Shown here: in pieces, positions 47,329-58,925 of the stretch | How the letters are laid out: the number at the start of each line of letters is the position of its first letter | How positions within the stretch are numbered: the stretch's first letter is position 1 | NCBI RefSeq assembly: GCF_000764305.2 | Contig: NW_025931631.1 | Span: 1-64,000, forward strand | Length of the DNA stretch: 64,000 bases | Source of the DNA: Hyalella azteca | Taxonomy: Eukaryota > Arthropoda > Malacostraca > Amphipoda > Hyalellidae | Reading direction: 5' to 3' | Program-made: the position numbers and the translations under genes | Notes under the pieces: generated by a model | Seen by the model: the letters and a program-made list of their open reading frames with translations, nothing else | The model's database searches: none | What the model was told of the DNA's origin: nothing

Positions 47329-49355
47329 AGGCTTAGGAAAAAAGGGGCTTGGCACAATTGAAGTTATTTTCATCTTGTACTTAGAGTAGTTAGGTTGAAT
47401 TAAAGAAAAAATTAATCCAGAGTATGAATTGTTGATTAAGAAATATAGTAACGTATGGCCAATAATAGTAGTCTTGACCATATACTTGAACAGGGATTAT
47501 TACGGAGGCTTCATTGATCCCAATAATTCAAGTGAAAATTTGTGGTTCAAACAATGACAAGCCCAGTGTACTATCAAAACTTATTGAAGAACATGTAGCG
47601 GCCTAATTACACGGAGCGGTCGACTTCTCGTCTGTGATTGGAGGTTTTAGCTTTGGAAACTGCAAAACGCCGACTGTAATGAGGGTACTGGCTTATGTTT
47701 ATATAAACCTCTGAGATAAACATTTGGCAACATATGATGGATAGCGAGCCTCATTTGACATTATTAAGGACTGTTTTCCGATCCAAAATGTTACCGAAGT
47801 TAATATATAATTATATAAAAAAGCGATGGTTATTCTAATATATTTTAATAATTTGTGTTGCTGGACCTGCGTTCTTGCTATATTTCTGTTTCATGATAAG
47901 TACAATAAGAAATAAGTGAGACATCGTCCAAATAGCGATACACACTTGAGTGGGTCATCCTGACCCAGTTTGGCCCTGCAAAAGGTTGCATCAGACGATG
48001 TTGATGCAATGAATCCGTTAAAAAAATCTCATCAGCGTGCCTAGGCTCTATAACTAATGCTATTCTTGTTGAAAATAGCAAAATTTACAATTATTATAAA
48101 TGCCTAAACTTCCAACATCGATGAACAAAAAAAAACATTCAGAGTCCTGTAATTCTTTTAACATTTGTGTTGTTTGTGATGTATACACAGGTATATTTAT
48201 AATTACTAGGTGTATAAAAACATCAAAAGTTTACCAAGAATGCACATTTCAATACATTTGACTTACAGAGTGCCCTGAGCAACAAAAAATTGTTAACCCA
48301 CGACATGATATTCTTAATTTTTAATATCGTAATGCTTACCCTAATAGAATTTCACATGTTTGACTCGCTGATAAATGTAGAAGTTTCCGCTCGATATAGA
48401 ATCAATATAATACCAGGCGTTCGAGCTGCTCGCTATTGCATGCAGTTTATATTTGCTGGAAATGTCTTGGCATCGACCAGTTTTATTTCTGATGCTGTTC
48501 ATCGTCTCGGGCTTGGAAAGCAAGCTCACCCAAGATATCTTCGGCAAATGTCCCTTGTGAAGATTTAATGTCAATAACACGAGTACCGATCACCATATAT
48601 CACACGTTTTCAATTCGATGTATTCAGCTAGAACACGTTTGCTGTTCAGCGGGAAGTTGCTTTACTAAATCGCGAATTTATTGCTTTAGCATTCAAAGAC
48701 GCATGTATTTGCTATCATTGGAAATTATGAATCTTGGAAAAATCTTATTGCCAATCATTACCGCCTTAAGCGAATGTTATCTCGGAATTTATTTTTCCAT
48801 CAACTTTCATGCTGTCGTACTTAGGAAAGTTTATGTAGTTAATTCCTTGCGTTGACCAAATACATAGAAAATAAAATTGCTTGAAATAGCAAAAGTGAGC
48901 ATACTCTAAATAAAAATGTTTCAGTTACAGGCCACAACGCTACTCAGCAATCAGTATTTGGTGAAAATTTGTATATACGACTCTTTGCGTCATATTAAAA
49001 CCATGATGATCTACAAGCATTGCTGTTTTGAAGAGATAACAGTCGCCTGAGATTCGCTCTCGGACATGCTGAAGCATCACCTTTGACTTCAGTCTCTTCC
49101 GAAGTGACGCCAAAAATAGTTCGAATCAATGCAGAAATTTCGAACCCACCACAAGGCAGCGCCCCCTCTGCATGCGCCGTCAGCACTACTACGCTGATTT
49201 TTTCATACCGGCTTATAATGAGCCAGTTATTTATTATCCCTATCTTGAAGAATTATTTTAATGAAGTTCGTGCGCATGTGCGCATCTCATGAGAAAACGA
49301 GACACGTCTCTCGGCTGTCGAACTGAGACAAATGAAGGGCAGTGATGAAGTGTAA
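47329..49355. other. unique sequence, no gene recognised
   Basis: Frames at 48290-48568 and 48568-48855 are unassigned. A GC-richer patch at about 49020-49190 has overlapping open frames on both strands without a known domain. Confidence 0.5.
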
Positions 49356-49447
49356 TGATAAAGGAGGAAGTTCCAGAGTTAAATAATTATTCTATAAGCC
49401 ATCCATATCCTGACTGGTTCTTTACTATAGTGGCATTACAGACACTG
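49356..49447. repeat. unnamed dispersed repeat, copy 1 (~92 bp)
   Basis: From TGATAAAGGAGGAAGTTCCA through CATCCATAT and GGTTCTTTACTATAGTGGCA it aligns with 56404-56503 in the same orientation, with small indels. The 88-codon frame here (49355-49621) is not conserved in frame in the other copy, so the pair looks like a mobile or duplicated non-coding unit. Confidence 0.75.
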
Positions 49448-51499
49448 CCCGCCTTTTCGTGGCGTTGCCGCTTCGGTGTTGTATCTATAAAGCATGTCTC
49501 TTATGGAATTCAGTTGACTTCTGCTTTTCCAACGAACTGCTACTACTCAGTGCGTCACAAACAAAAACACCAGGTCTACTTCACGATACAAGATCGAGCA
49601 GTTGCTGCAGTTTTTTTATAATATTGTGCAATTTGAAGACGTTGAAGACGCTTGCTCAATATCTGATTGAATAGAACTATTCTTTTTTCGCGAGCTGTTA
49701 TAAGTTAAAATTAAAATGGTTACCGTTGCTACCTTATATGCATTAATTTCGGTTCAAATGGAAGTAAATGCATAACTAGTGAATATGTAACCGAACGTAA
49801 CCCGCTTTCCAGAGTTTGATGAGAAGTTTCGTGTTCAAAAACAATCGTCGAAGTGCACCATTTCTTTTAATTTTTTATTCCCAGAAGTTTCCTTAATGTT
49901 TAGTTGATTTTTGCTGCTATCAAACTGCAGCTGAGTTTTTGGACGTCTCGTCGGATGTTAGCGCGAAAAGTTGGCCGCCTGAACAAGTCTTATCTCGTGG
50001 GGCGAGAGACGAACGAACTTAAAGTGGAGACGAACGAAGTTAAGTGGTTCATTACGCACCCTCTCTGCTCGTTTTATCATTTAAATACGTTTGTAAATTA
50101 CGCTTGAAGCAGTTTACCGCAGCAGTAGGAATAGGATTACGTCAATTTTTGTGCCACGGTGAGTGAGGGCTAATGGTTAATTTAGATAAGAAACTCTTTA
50201 TATAGGTTCGTGAATTTCTCCGGTCATGTGATGGTGTGAATAATATTATTATTTCAGGGTATTATTTAGTTCAGTTCAGGAAATTATTTACGAGTGCGCT
50301 CGACTTTAATTACAATAAATCGAACAAATAACTAGAAAAAAAATTTGATAGTAGATAAATTGAGCATTTGGTAAATCAAGAAATAGAAGTGAAAATTAAA
50401 AAGCCCGAGTTTAACTAGTCAATGAAAAGAAAAATTAATTTTTAGTAGCATAATTTGCTCAATTTCACCTTGATTAGAGAACTTCGAAGTAACTAAAGGA
50501 TGATTCAATTTTTATTCGGCTGAAAGAATTGTGAACGGTTTTAATCGATGAAGCGTTTGCCAATATTATAATCAAAGCGTGCTGTGATACATCAGATAAT
50601 TATAAACGGTATAAAATCAACGGAACTTTTATGAAACAGATTCCACATTATAACAGATTTTAATTTATCGTATTGGTTTCAACATTTATGACTTGTTCAC
50701 TTCATTAGCAATATCATGGAAGTTTATCTCAATTATTCAATATTCGTTGATTAGGCAAATATATGCATCCAAGAAAATTATTATGTAATCTATTAATTAT
50801 GCAGCTTAAAACAACTAGAAGCACGGATCAGGCGCTTTGTTTCAAAGACGTTTGGGATGTTCATAATTTATTCGCAGAAATTTTTTTATTAATAAAGAGA
50901 CAATGCTGATAATTATACTAAATAATAACTCACAATGCCGTTACTTGTTTTCGTTCATAATTAAATCAGCTGTTGTTTAGATCTTGAATATCAGCTTATA
51001 TAATATTTAATTTTTTGATAATTTTCCTTGTTTACTTAATTGATGCTGTACATGAGCATAAACTTTTCTGGGAAAAATATAAAATAAATATGAAATATTC
51101 GAGGCGCACGAGTTTGCATATTTTCATTTATTAACGACAAATATTAACCAGTAAATTATATCGACCAAATCACGGAGATTGTGCGTATTTCCTTTACTTT
51201 ATTAGTCATGTGAATTTTGATTAGGTTTGATTTGGCCAATTCTTTATTGGGATTTGCAAATTCTTCGAAGTTTTACGTTAAGAAACGGGAGTTTATTCTC
51301 ATTTAAAATTGTAACAGACAGCCTATTCTCAATATTCAAATGTTATTACGGGACGTTATAGTGCAGGAGGGAATTGAACATCAGAGCATCATATTCATAA
51401 CATTTATATTTCTACTGACACGGTTACAACAAAATGCACATATAGAAGGTTTTCGTATTCTCATTTTTACGATCAATGAGCGCCGAATTCTTCTTTCAA
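49448..51499. other. unique AT-rich sequence with one small duplication
   Basis: GAGACGAACGAACTTAAAGT and a near copy lie in tandem at about 50005-50047 (22-bp period). Otherwise nothing is recognised. Confidence 0.5.
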
Positions 51500-51575
51500 T
51501 ATCAGAAGTAATAGAACTATATTATCTATAATGTATATCAGAAGTAACATATTATCTAATAATATCTGATACTTC
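51500..51575. repeat. ~38-bp tandem duplication
   Basis: TATCAGAAGTAA followed by an ATATTATCTA word occurs at about 51499 and 51537, with a partial third TATCTGATA at about 51566. Confidence 0.6.
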
Positions 51576-54500
51576 AAGTTGTTGGAAATTGCTTCTTAAA
51601 ACTGCTTAGTTGCAAATTTTTGATGTGCTTTGCAGATTTCCAGCACAGTATATTTTTCAATTTTGAGTAGATTTTTCAAAAACAATATTTTATAAAAATA
51701 TCTCAGCCCGACTATTTATAACAATAGTGACGTTGTGAGTAATAGTCGTACAATAGTAGAGGTGAATGACATAAAATTTTACATGACATATTAACTGAAA
51801 AATTCTGACCGCCCAACAAAATTTCGCATAATGAAATCTAAATCTTGACGCATAGTGTCGCACGATATAATATAACTCAACGTTGGCACGGAATTCCGAT
51901 CGATGATATATATTTTTTGTGGGACTGTACTAGAAATTAATTAATACCATGGACAATTCAAAATACCATATAACATTCTGAAGGGTTACATGACCCTTGC
52001 ATTGGTCGGTGCAGTCTAATCCTACCTAAGATCTTGCAATTAAGGCCTCCGAGGATAGTCCTAGAGGAAAGCCATCCATCCTTCAATGAATGTCTTTGGA
52101 GATGTCGAGTGCCTGATCCAGAAATCAGTCTCGCCGATAGCACTGCCAATGAATCCGACTCCAGGCGTTTTGAATATCCGAATTCATTTTGATCTCTCAA
52201 ATACCATAAATAAATGACAGCCTCACGCCATCCATCAGGATAGCATTTAGTGTCATCGAAAATAAGATTTATACGGCCGAGTTCACTGGTAATATTCACT
52301 TTAAGCAATGCCTATTCGTTACAAATAATAACATTGGAGAGTAAATAATGTTGATGAATTATACATTGCTGCATTAACAGTCTCAACTCCGGTGTGAAAA
52401 AATAACGGAAAATGTTTATTAGTGCCCACTTCCCTCGTGAAAATTGTATTATTCATAAAATTCGATGCAGTTCAACTGTGCACATTGTTTTCTCTTTCAG
52501 TAAATGAAAATCAAACCAATTTGCAATGCAGATCATCAAAATATTTCCCGGATGTCATTAACATTTTAACAGTGAAAATCGCAAACTACTTCATGATTCC
52601 CCCTTAGACGAGGCGTCTGTCTCCAGAATAGAAGTATCTATTTAAGGTCCGTGGGGCATCAGCGAAACCTATTAACGAGATGCCTCGGGCTGTTCTGAAC
52701 ATTTTGCTGAAGTTCGCTGAGTTTCTTTAATTAGTTGGAGAGGAGTTTGGCTGGCTTCTATTATCCCATACTTTGCCAGCAGCTTACGGGATGCCTTCAA
52801 TTTTGTTGCTATTCGAATGTTCACGTGTTCGTTAGTGAAAATTTTGCTCTGTGGAAGAAATTTCCAAAGTAAAAGTTTTTATAGGTCTTTTTCATGACGG
52901 TTGCTCGTCAAAAGAATGAGTCAATTTTGAAAACAAATATGTGGCATTTTTTCATATCAGTGAAGTAAACAGACCAGGCTAACGTTCTCTTTTGAGTTTA
53001 ATTAAGCTGTAAATTTTTCGAAAATTCCTTGACATTTAGTAAAGCAATGAAAAATTGCCTTTATCTTAAAATCTGGTATCACAGCATCGTGAATTATTTT
53101 AGTAAAATTTTTATATAATGAATCACTTCACTCGACATGAAATGTTAAACTACTCGACATTTGAAATGAGGTCAGAAAATTTTTACAGAAATGTTGCTTC
53201 TAAATTAACCTCATTTCTAGATTTTTTCAAAATTTATGAGATCCCATACATCTTGATGCGACTTCTACAATCAATGCGACTTCAACCAATCAACCTAAGT
53301 TTTAACTTCTACAACCAATCTCAGTCACTTTGCATCCAAACCAACTTGCTTGCGTGAACCAAACTCTACATCCTTGTTGAACGAGCTCACGATCACCTGC
53401 AACATTTTTTCTAACACATTTCCTGGTCACATATTTCATGAAGTATTTTTTAATCAGGTTACTGAGGGTCGATAGAGGGACGTTTCACACGCTCGCGCTC
53501 GCAGCCAAACTTCGCGTCCAAGATTCAACGAGGACGAAAGTTTAGATCTCGTGAACGATGCCCCTGATGATCTTAATTACTGAGAGAAGACGGCATAGTT
53601 TCATAGGATTTATGTCGTTCCCTTATTGAACCTGACAAGATGTGTGTGATCAAGTCTGACAATTAATGCCCGCAAATACCAAGTCCGCGATCTAGTTTCA
53701 TTCACAAACCAAAAATAGATCGCTTTATTCGTGATGTCACATAAAAATTAGGGAATTCAAAATGAACAGGAAAAAAATTTTATGGTGCTTTGAGATGTTG
53801 GCAAAGCGTATTCCCTGTTCGGGCGAGGCAAAGCAAGTAAGTATGTAAAAAGAAATAATATTTAAAAATAGCAAAACGGGATCAGGCAGTGTTATTTTTA
53901 TCTACATTGCTTATATGTCAATCAATTTTTGTGTCAATTAAAAGTTTCCATACATTCCACTTCCTGCTAGGTTTTTTTGTTACTATTAATAAACTCACTG
54001 TTATGTATTGAAGTTTCTACTTCTCTCCAATGGTCACTCCAATCTTCAGAGCAATTTTTAAAACATTTTTTAAATTTTACTATCGACCAGTAAGGTGCTT
54101 TGAAAGTTACGCCGTACCTACGGGAAATTATTACATATCACGAGCTCAAGTTGTTCGCCGATAAAATCCTGTAAGAAATCGTCTCAGCCAGGGAGCCAGC
54201 TGCGGGCTAACATGCCTGCCCCAACGGTCGCACCAGCGCAGCCCCGAAGCAATAAACAGGCAAGCGTGTCCTAGCGATCGAAACTTTCGCCCATGCCTGC
54301 GAGAAAACGTCCGAGGCCATCGCCGAGCCCGGCTGAATCGTTCGAAAATTGCGGGCATGCTACTTGAATAATTCATCATTGACTTTAATACCTAATTCGG
54401 CCTGTTTGTGAAGAGATGACTGCGCCAATCGGCTGTGGTAACAGCGAGAGTATAAACTTAAAATTAATTTTTGAACACTAGAGAAAACTTCCTGAAAGAA

Positions 54501-55380
54501 ATCTTCCTGAAAGAATGTGGGGATTTCAACTTCAAAAACGCAAAAATCGACGTACAAGGCATGTTTATTTCCGATTTTATCTATAGAAAATCGTTTGCAA
54601 TTAAAATAAGTTAATATTGAAATGATAAAATATAAAGGCGTGCAATAAGGTACTGCAGACAACAGATGCTCCAACATGACAACGCCTCCATGACACTCGG
54701 CCTAAAATTCGTTTAATCTTACGTTTTTTAAGAGATGGTAAGAGTTTTTCTGTCTCTAAAACTGGAAAATTTCATCACTTAACATTTTTTTAACTAAAAA
54801 AAATACAATCACATGATTGAGTTTACGGAGATGCAAAAGACTATGCAGGTAGAAAAATGGCTGCGTTTATTTCGCATTTGGAACGAACTTATTATATGAT
54901 CTTATTTTAGTGGGTAATGTCTTCGATATTTAAACGAACAATGCCATCGACATTTAGTACAAAAAGGGCACATTTTTGTAAATTAAATGTGCAACGCCTA
55001 AACTTTTGCCGCACCTTATACATATTCCTCAATACTACCCACCGATCGCAATGCTCTTTGCAGAGGCAACTGAATGTTATGTACATGCCTAAGTGCATTT
55101 TTTGATATGTTTTGACAGACGTTATACCTTGTGACATTCAAAAGTTTCAAAATTTCCAAGAATACATAACTGATAATTATTTCGACATCATTTACAATCT
55201 ATATAGCATTAGTTTCAAGTTAGAATTAAAACGAAAAAAGCAGCGTGGCAACAGAATCACATGCAAATCATTTCTTAGCAATGATCAATAAATAAAAGGT
55301 AAATCAAAGCCTATCTAATTTCTCATAGACAACAGTCCCAACTATGGAACTCAGTGGGATTACATTTTTTCATTTAAATT
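51576..55380. other. unique sequence with GC-richer patches, no gene recognised
   Basis: A minus-strand 116-codon frame (51958-52308) lacks any ATG except near its C-terminus. GC-richer patches at about 52610-52800, 53460-53580 and especially 54165-54365 are open in several frames, and none resembles a known protein. An 18-bp duplication TGCGACTTC...CAATCAA lies at about 53258-53295. Confidence 0.45.
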
Positions 55381-55430
55381 GATGAAAGCGACTACTGAGA
55401 TGATAACAGATGAAAACGACTACTGAGTAA
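55381..55430. repeat. 28-bp tandem duplication
   Basis: GATGAAAGCGACTACTGAG at 55381 and GATGAAAACGACTACTGAG at 55409. Confidence 0.85.
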
Positions 55431-55697
55431 AAAGCTATTGAAATTTTGACTCCAATTAGAAAAACGCAATCATACAAAACATTTCACTGCAATCGCGGCA
55501 TATGACAGATTCAAAAACAAAATAAATCAGCTCTCTGACGCACTGTGATTCATTGGAGCAAAAAATTGAATTAATTCCAGAAGAGAAGAAACATTTCAAA
55601 ACTAATATGCCAATGCAAAAGGTGATTTCAATGTTTCTACCTTATGGTTCAGATTCGTTGAGTGGTAGAGGATTCAACATTAATAACTGTTTGATGA

Positions 55698-55765
55698 CAA
55701 TGAGAGACCACATCATTCATTACAATGAACGACCACTTCATCGATTACAATGAAAGACCACTTTC
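55698..55765. repeat. 25-bp tandem repeat, 3 copies
   Basis: CAATGARMGACCACWTCATY plus ATTA at 55698, 55723 and 55748, diverged by a few bases per copy. Confidence 0.85.
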
Positions 55766-55984
55766 TTTAGTTCCGGCTTTCTGATTGATTAGTTGTAACG
55801 CGTTTAACGCTTTTTCTTGCACACATGACATAGGCGTTTGAAACAGCGATACTGTTACTATAAAATAACAGCTGTAGTAAACGTATGATGCACGGAAGGC
55901 TGGAAGAGATCACTTACCTCAGATGCTAAATATTTCAATTTAAACGGGAATTTAGTTTTGAAATGAATATTTTTTATATGAACC

Positions 55985-56062
55985 GAAAGATATATTATTT
56001 ATATTATCTATTATTTATATTATTTTATATATTAGATATATTATTTTTATTTATATTATCAC
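55985..56062. repeat. AT-only low-complexity tract
   Basis: Made of TATTATTTATAT words. No other signal. Confidence 0.8.
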
Positions 56063-56403
56063 AATATTCGAATTCGAGCATTAACAAGATCGATCCAGGT
56101 ACAAAAATGTTGACGGAGTGTTAAATGAAATGGACGTAACTATTCAAGCACAAGTCTATTCAAAAGGGAAGAGTGCATCAGTTTCAGCAAAAAAAAAATA
56201 AAATAAGCGCAGCAGCGAATTCTGAAACAAAGATGGCTCCCGGTATTTATAGACTTCCCAATGACACCTTCCTTCTCAACGCTCGAAGCCAGATTTAGGA
56301 ATTGATGTATTGAGAGCAAATGCAGAGTCGAGATCCATAGTGAATTGGATTATAAAAGCGCTGGCAGCAGCATCTGAAGCCCGTTTATTTGCACTAGTAC
56401 AGG

Positions 56404-56503
56404 TGATATAGGAGGTAGTTCCAGAGTTAAAGAATTATTGTTCAATAATCCATCCATATATCCCAGTTGGCTGTTTACTGTAGTAGCACATCAGTACAGA
56501 CAG
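56404..56503. repeat. unnamed dispersed repeat, copy 2 (~100 bp)
   Basis: GGAGGTAGTTCCAGAGTTAA, then CATCCATAT, then CTGTTTACTGTAGTAGCA and TACAGACAG parallels 49356-49447. Its right end touches an AGC triplet array, whereas copy 1 has no such array, so the array grew or arrived separately. Confidence 0.75.
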
Positions 56504-56962
56504 CATCATCAGCATTGACAATAGTATCAGCGATGTCAGCACCATCATCACTAGCCACATCGTCAGCATCATACACACTAGCCACATCGTCACCATCGCA
56601 CTGGCATCACCAACAGCATTAGCAGCACCATCCGCACTGGCAGCACCAACAGCGCTAGCAGCAGCAGTAGCATATATGCATTGTGCACTAGACACGGCAT
56701 CAGCACTAGCAGCAGCATGAGCGCCAGAAGCAGCGAAAGCAATAAGAGCAGCATCAGTGCTGGCAGCTGCATTTGCACTAGCAACAGCATCAGCAGTAGC
56801 AGCAGGATAAGCACGAGTAGCAGCAGCAGCACTAGCAGCAGTAACATCACTAGCAGCAGTAACAGCACTAGCAGCAGCATCGGCAGTAGCAGCAGTAACA
56901 GCACTAGCAGCAGTAACAGTACTAGCAGCAGCGGCACTAGCAGCAGCAGCGGCACTAGCAGC
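56502..56962. repeat. AGC/ACC-type triplet array, ~460 bp
   Basis: The left half is mixed (CATCATCAGC, ACACTAGCCACATCGTCAC) and the right half is more regular (ACTAGCAGCAGTAACAGC units). Because the period is a multiple of three and stops are rare, frames read as poly-Ser on the plus strand and poly-Leu or Ala-rich on the minus strand, giving ORFs of 86-121 codons at 56435-57013. These are artefacts of the repeat unless a transcript proves otherwise. Confidence 0.9.
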
Positions 56963-58239
56963 TGGCTTCCTAATCTGTCTCTGCGCGAAACAGTTTTTCC
57001 TGACGTCGCTTAGAAGATTCGGTCGAACTTTTTACTCTGGACTTGAACATCGATAGCATCAAATGCACGATGGCCACTTCTTGCCGGACCGAGGAAACGA
57101 TTGAAAATTATACCGTGTTGTACCGAGGAATTATATGTTTATATGAAATATGCAAATATGGGCATGCCCTTTTATTGCCTTTAGTTATTTAATAAATTTT
57201 TGTTTACTTATGGTAATTTAATCTTCCTTTCAATGCTTGAATGGACGAAATAAAATATAAAACATTGGAAATGACTGATAATTATTGGTAATTTCATTTC
57301 ATTCTTCTGCCTGGCCACAATATGACGCACGGCTCTGATGCAGCACTTCGCTGCAATATTTTACAGGCGCACTTACACAAAACAAGAAGCATACTTGACA
57401 ACGTCATGAAGAATCAAATTCGTTGAAACGACCGCGTTCAACGTGCTGAATCATCATTGAAAATTGTTTATGCACAATTGATACTTTGATTTCCAAGCGA
57501 CGTTAGCTTGTTGCCCATATTTTGTACTCTACAAACTTGGAAGTCTCGTATATCATCTCGTCTTTGAAAATCTTAGATCGAACCACAATTTCTGAAAGCA
57601 AACAACCGTGCTAGGTAATCTTCATGAGATCAATTCTCGCGTTCTGTGCCGCGTTACCAACAGGCTTTATCTCCCAATAGCACTGATTGACCAAGTACCA
57701 AATTACTAATTTTTGAGTGAAAAAAATAATAGAGGATAAAATTCGTTCCACATTTCAATTTTATCCACCCATTACATTTTTATCCGAATTCATTCAATTT
57801 ACAGCTGGAAAACAGTAGATTAGTAAAAATAATAGGGTCATTTTGTCCAAATAGTCACACACTTTATTACCCACAATATGAGCAGGACGTGGACGTAGCA
57901 TTGATATGCTTTTTTCCTGGCCAAAGTGGGTCAGAGATCCCCAAACAAAAGCAAAAATGCATTATTGTTTGGACAGAGTCTTACCCATTTTTCTGAGTTA
58001 TACGTGCAACAATAAATTACTTGCTAATTAATTTTTTGTGCCCGTACGATGGCTGACAAACGTAAGCAAATAAAACGAGGCGTCCACGAAATGCTTACGT
58101 GTTACCATTTGAAATATATTTATTCGTGACTTACATTAAACGATGCCCAATTATGTATGGCTAATCAACCTGTTCACAAATATCACTTATAAGAACCAAA
58201 AAAAATATTTGTTCAATTTGTTATTGTCTCTGATGTTCA
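56963..58239. other. unique sequence, nothing recognised
   Basis: No gene, repeat array or transposon end is seen. Confidence 0.55.
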
Positions 58240-58343
58240 AATAGGTATAATATTTGGATATCTATTTGTGATAGGAAACCTATATAAGACTCCTATCAAA
58301 TAGGTGTTCTATCCCTAGGATACCTATTTGATAGGTATCCTAG
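58240..58343. repeat. cluster of direct and inverted CCTATTTGATAGG words
   Basis: CTATTTGTGATAGG (about 58262), CCTATCAAATAGG (about 58292, inverted) and CCTATTTGATAGG (58323) lie in 80 bp. The last sits in a perfect 13-bp hairpin, CTAGGATACCTAT-TTG-ATAGGTATCCTAG (58315-58343). Confidence 0.85.
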
Positions 58344-58365
58344 AAGATCATTTCATATTGAATAT

Positions 58366-58880
58366 GATATTGGCAGAGGTGGGCAGTAGCGCGCTGCATG
58401 TAGCGGCCGCTACATTTTCAGTAGCGGTAGCGGTAGCAGCGCTACATTTAAGCAATTGTAGCGGTAGCGGTAGCCGGTAGCGCCCGCTACATATTTAAGT
58501 AGCGTTACGAGGTTTTGCCGCTTCAGTGCTACCGCTACATTTATAGATAAAGCCTTTAGATTTTACTTAATAGTATTAAATATTATTTAAAAACATGCAT
58601 GATATATACATAATAAAAATTACAGAATAAAAATGTACGAAAGATTTCGGTGTAATGTTGTCAACCTCAGCCTGTTACTAGTGTCAACATGTTAGTTGTT
58701 AGTCCAGAGGTGGGCAGTAGCGCGCTACATGTGGCGGCCGCTACATTTTCAGTAGCGGTAGCGACGCTACATTTAAGCAATTGTAGCGTTAGTGGTAGCG
58801 CCCGCTTCATTTAGAGCATGTAGCGGTGACGGTAGCGGCCGCTACATTTCAAAGTAGCGCTGCCCAGCTCTGGATATTGA
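58366..58880. mobile_element. hAT-type non-autonomous element with duplicated left end
   Basis: The element at 58374-58872 (499 bp) starts CAGAGGTGGGCAGTAGCGCG and ends with the complement-like GTAGCGCTGCCCAGCTCTG. CAGAGGTGGGC tips are typical of hAT elements. The 8-bp target duplication is GATATTGG (58366-58373) and GATATTGA (58873-58880), a 7/8 match. GTAGCGG/CCGCTACAT words recur many times near both ends, like subterminal transposase sites. A second left end (CAGAGGTGGGCAGTAGCGCG, 58705 onward) lies inside and pairs equally well with the right end, so a 168-bp unit is embedded. No ORF is present. Confidence 0.88.
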
Positions 58881-58925
58881 TGATATGATGGTATTGATGA
58901 TATGATGGTATTCATGATATATGAA
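58876..58925. repeat. 17-bp tandem duplication and ATTCATGATATATGAAT palindrome-like tract
   Basis: ATTGATGATATGATGGT occurs twice in tandem directly after the hAT target duplication, followed by TTCATGATATATGAATATC. Confidence 0.75.

Noticed and set aside
51958..52308. 116-codon minus-strand open frame
   Set aside because: It opens at TTG, its only Met codons lie near the C-terminus, and no domain or splice signal supports it.
56435..57013. Leu-rich, Ser-rich and Ala-rich ORFs of 86-121 codons
   Set aside because: They are frames of an AGC-type triplet array, where all frames stay open without selection.
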